64,000 bases of DNA. Source: Diploptera punctata. Its lineage: Eukaryota; Arthropoda; Insecta; Blattodea; Blaberidae. The position numbers and the translations under genes were made by a program. The stretch lies in NCBI GenBank assembly GCA_030220185.1, contig JASPKZ010000421.1, positions 1-64,000 on the forward strand. The letters run 5' to 3'. The number at the start of each line of letters is the position of its first letter. Position 1 is the first letter of the stretch. The notes under the pieces are model-generated. The model was not told the origin of the DNA. It ran no database searches and saw nothing but the letters and a program-made list of their open reading frames with translations. Shown piece by piece: positions 61,875 to 64,000 of the stretch.

Positions 61875-64000
61875 CTATTGTAACAACATTTTACATTTGA
61901 TTACCACACATGCAAGTAGTCCCAATGGATCAAATATAGAAGCTACACAAGACAGTATACTTCTTTTTGTGACAACTCCTACGTTTGCCTTGAGATTGAT
62001 ATTTATTTTGAAAACATCACTAGCAGGATGCCATACAATACCCAATGTTTTTACGGAATCTTCTTTGGTTAATTCCAAAAGAGAAGAACGTTCTAAGTCC
62101 TCTGACGGAACATTAGACATAGCATTCATTTCATTGGATGACCACTTTCGCAAATGAAAATGTGCACCATCCAATGTACTACTTAATTGCTCTTGGAGTT
62201 TCTGAGCCCCTTCAATGGAACTTTCCCCCGTCAGCAAGTCGTCAACATAAAAACATGAACGAATTACTTCAGCCATTTGAGGCTGAGTTTGTTGACATTC
62301 GTTTGCAAGTTCTACAAGGCATCTTGTAGCAAGATAAGAGGATGGAGTACAACCATATGTTACAGTCGTCAACCTATAATCCTTAATTTCATCATCAGGA
62401 GAATCTCTCCAGACAATTCTTTGAAGATCCCTGTCTGCAGTATGAACTTCCACACACCTATACATTTTTGCAATGTCAGCTGACAATGCAACAAAGTAGG
62501 TTCTAAACCTAAGAACAATAGATAACAAGTCAGGTTGTAAGACTGGACCTGTCATTAACATAGAGTTCAAAGAGACCCCATTAGAGGAAGGACAACTAGC
62601 GTCGAATACTACTCGAAGCTTAGTAGTGGTACTGTCTTCCTTTATTACATAGTGATGAGGTAGGTAATATTTTAATGATTGATCATTTTCATTTTCTATA
62701 CGGACCAACTCCATATGACCTAGACTCATACACTCTTTCATAAAAGTTACATAGTAACTTTTATGTTTAGGGTTTTTATTTAATTTCCCTTCCATGTGCT
62801 TCAATCTTTTGATAGCATTGTTCCTTGACAAGGCCACCACAGGAGATTCTTCTTTAATAGGAAGCTTTACCATCAATTTTCCAGTTTCACTTCTGGAAAC
62901 GTTCTCAGAAAAGTGCAATTCACATGCCTTTTCTTCAGGAGTTAGCACTGAACTATTCAACTCCTCCAACGTCCAAAATTCTTGTAGTTTGGAATGCAAA
63001 GAATCTAGTTTTGCTAAATTAACATTACGAGGTTTCTTTATCTTACTCTCGAGGCAAGAATCAGGAAATTTCCCTGAAAGAATATAACCAAAGCGGCTCT
63101 CAATCAACGTCGGAAATCCTTTCCTAGATAACACATTTGTTAGTACAACATCATAATACACATCTGCGCCTAGCAGTATTGAAACCTCAGAAGGTTCATT
63201 AAACCTTTCATCGCTAAGACAAATATGATCTGGAATTCTCCAGTCAGATATTTCAATTTTCTGAGCCGGCAGTTGTGTGGTTATGGATTTTACCACAGCA
63301 GAATTGACATTTAATACAAAGTCAGAAACCCTAGATAAAAGTTGTAAATCACATATTGAATTTACTGGACAAGCATAAATATTCCCTATACCTATTACGG
63401 GAAGACTACAAGCTTTAGTTTTAATACCTAGCCTTTTAACTAATTCAGCAGAAACAAATGAGAGCTGACTCGCAGAATCTAAAAGAACACGAACTGGGAT
63501 CACTTCCCCACCATTCGTCCTCACTCCAACACAAGCAGTACTCAACAGTACATTGCTGCCTAGGCCGCTTAATACTTTCATTGCGGCAGTAGAAATTGAT
63601 TGAGAAGCTTCAGCTATAGTAAGTTCTTTCTCCCTTGAATTTACCTTATAATTTGAATCTGCATTACTAGGGCCATCAATATTACTGTTGTGATAGTGTA
63701 ATAATTGATGAGTCCTCTTATTACATTTACCGCAAGGCTTCTGTTTACAATCACTACTTCTATGTCCTTTTGCCAGACATAAAAAACACATGTTGTTCCT
63801 TTGAACAAATTCCCTTCTTTCCTTAAATGATGAACCCTTAAATTTTCTACAATTATCAATGACATGATTATGTACATTACAATAAAGACATCTAGTAGAA
63901 TTATTGTTGCTGGCAGCAAGCAACGACTTCAGCTTAGGTTTGCTATGACTGTCAGCTGTTGAAAATTTCTTACAATCTGATAATTCTAATGTTTGACATT
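61875..64000 (-). CDS. BEL/Pao gag-pol polyprotein, partial (zinc knuckles, protease, RT)
   Basis: The frame is open from the right edge of the window, so the N-terminus is missing; the start at 63,923 suggested by a TTG is not real. Order: knuckles CLYCNVHNHVIDNC, CFLCLAKGHRSSDC, then CGKCNKRTH; aspartic protease VRVLLDSASQLSFVSAELV (DSA in place of DSG/DTG); and RT with KLRVVFDASCPSSNGVSLN, ALSADIAKMYRCVEVH, VTYGCTPSSYLATRC and catalytic SCFYVDDLLTGES (YVDD at 62,238-62,249, intact). It ends in a TAG after KCKMLLQ; the same frame continues as the RNase H part, so this is one nonsense change. DSA proteases and this domain order fit the BEL/Pao class. Of all elements here it has the longest intact frame. 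Confidence 0.92.
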   Translation of the reverse strand, partial: CQTLELSDCKKFSTADSHSKPKLKSLLAASNNNSTRCLYCNVHNHVIDNCRKFKGSSFKERREFVQRNNMCFLCLAKGHRSSDCKQKPCGKCNKRTHQLLHYHNSNIDGPSNADSNYKVNSREKELTIAEASQSISTAAMKVLSGLGSNVLLSTACVGVRTNGGEVIPVRVLLDSASQLSFVSAELVKRLGIKTKACSLPVIGIGNIYACPVNSICDLQLLSRVSDFVLNVNSAVVKSITTQLPAQKIEISDWRIPDHICLSDERFNEPSEVSILLGADVYYDVVLTNVLSRKGFPTLIESRFGYILSGKFPDSCLESKIKKPRNVNLAKLDSLHSKLQEFWTLEELNSSVLTPEEKACELHFSENVSRSETGKLMVKLPIKEESPVVALSRNNAIKRLKHMEGKLNKNPKHKSYYVTFMKECMSLGHMELVRIENENDQSLKYYLPHHYVIKEDSTTTKLRVVFDASCPSSNGVSLNSMLMTGPVLQPDLLSIVLRFRTYFVALSADIAKMYRCVEVHTADRDLQRIVWRDSPDDEIKDYRLTTVTYGCTPSSYLATRCLVELANECQQTQPQMAEVIRSCFYVDDLLTGESSIEGAQKLQEQLSSTLDGAHFHLRKWSSNEMNAMSNVPSEDLERSSLLELTKEDSVKTLGIVWHPASDVFKININLKANVGVVTKRSILSCVASIFDPLGLLACVVIKCKMLLQ

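Overview
This looks like a stretch of repeat-rich arthropod nuclear DNA. An insect with a large genome is the best guess, and the repeat families recall those I associate with cockroaches and other polyneopterans; that is an inference from memory, not a search. The DNA is AT-rich. I find no convincing host gene, no structural RNA gene and no prokaryotic signal. Almost everything recognisable is mobile or tandem DNA, most of it broken.

Layout. 1-6912 is a satellite of about 59 tandem 117-bp units, with an error-like, indel-rich left end. From 6913 to about 32,900 the DNA is a mosaic: 3' fragments of an RTE-like LINE (called RTE-A here; its products resemble 'craniofacial development protein 2-like' endonuclease-RT proteins), a 1.27-kb LINE with a perfect target-site duplication (TSD) at 9857-11131, a CR1-like LINE at about 14,930-18,385 (+), a near-full-length RTE-A at 18,419-21,660 (-), pieces of three or more other LINE lineages, a Penelope-like GIY-YIG fragment and several tRNA-derived SINE families (called S1 to S5). 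From 33 to 37 kb there are degenerate tandem repeats, a Helitron-like 3' end and the first copy of a composite repeat block. 37.9-44.1 kb is a Jockey-clade LINE with both ORFs decayed, an odd GC-rich tandem array inside ORF1 and an S3 SINE inside the endonuclease. 44,233-45,437 is a dead Tc1/mariner-type transposon with matching terminal inverted repeats (TIRs) and TA flanks. 46-55 kb holds two more copies of the composite block (segments Z-Y-W-S5-X in the same order), interrupted by SINE and RTE-A insertions, plus a fragment of an unnamed 'LLGQQ' protein family with a poly(A) end. 55.6-56.4 kb is a short TIR element with a possible helix-turn-helix remnant. 56.5-58.75 kb is the best preserved RTE-A reading frame (three stops, intact YADD). 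60.2-64.0 kb is a BEL/Pao LTR retrotransposon on the minus strand; it runs off the right end and has lost most of its integrase.

How the parts relate. The autonomous LINEs (RTE-A, Jockey, CR1-like) would have supplied reverse transcriptase and endonuclease. The SINEs are tRNA-headed parasites, and their TSDs show target-primed insertion. Nested insertions give a relative order of events: S4 into CR1-like 3' UTR, S3 into Jockey, S3 into RTE-A, RTE-A into S2. The most unusual structure is the three-copy composite block at 34.2-36.9, 46.5-48.7 and 50.5-54.8 kb, which no known element family explains.
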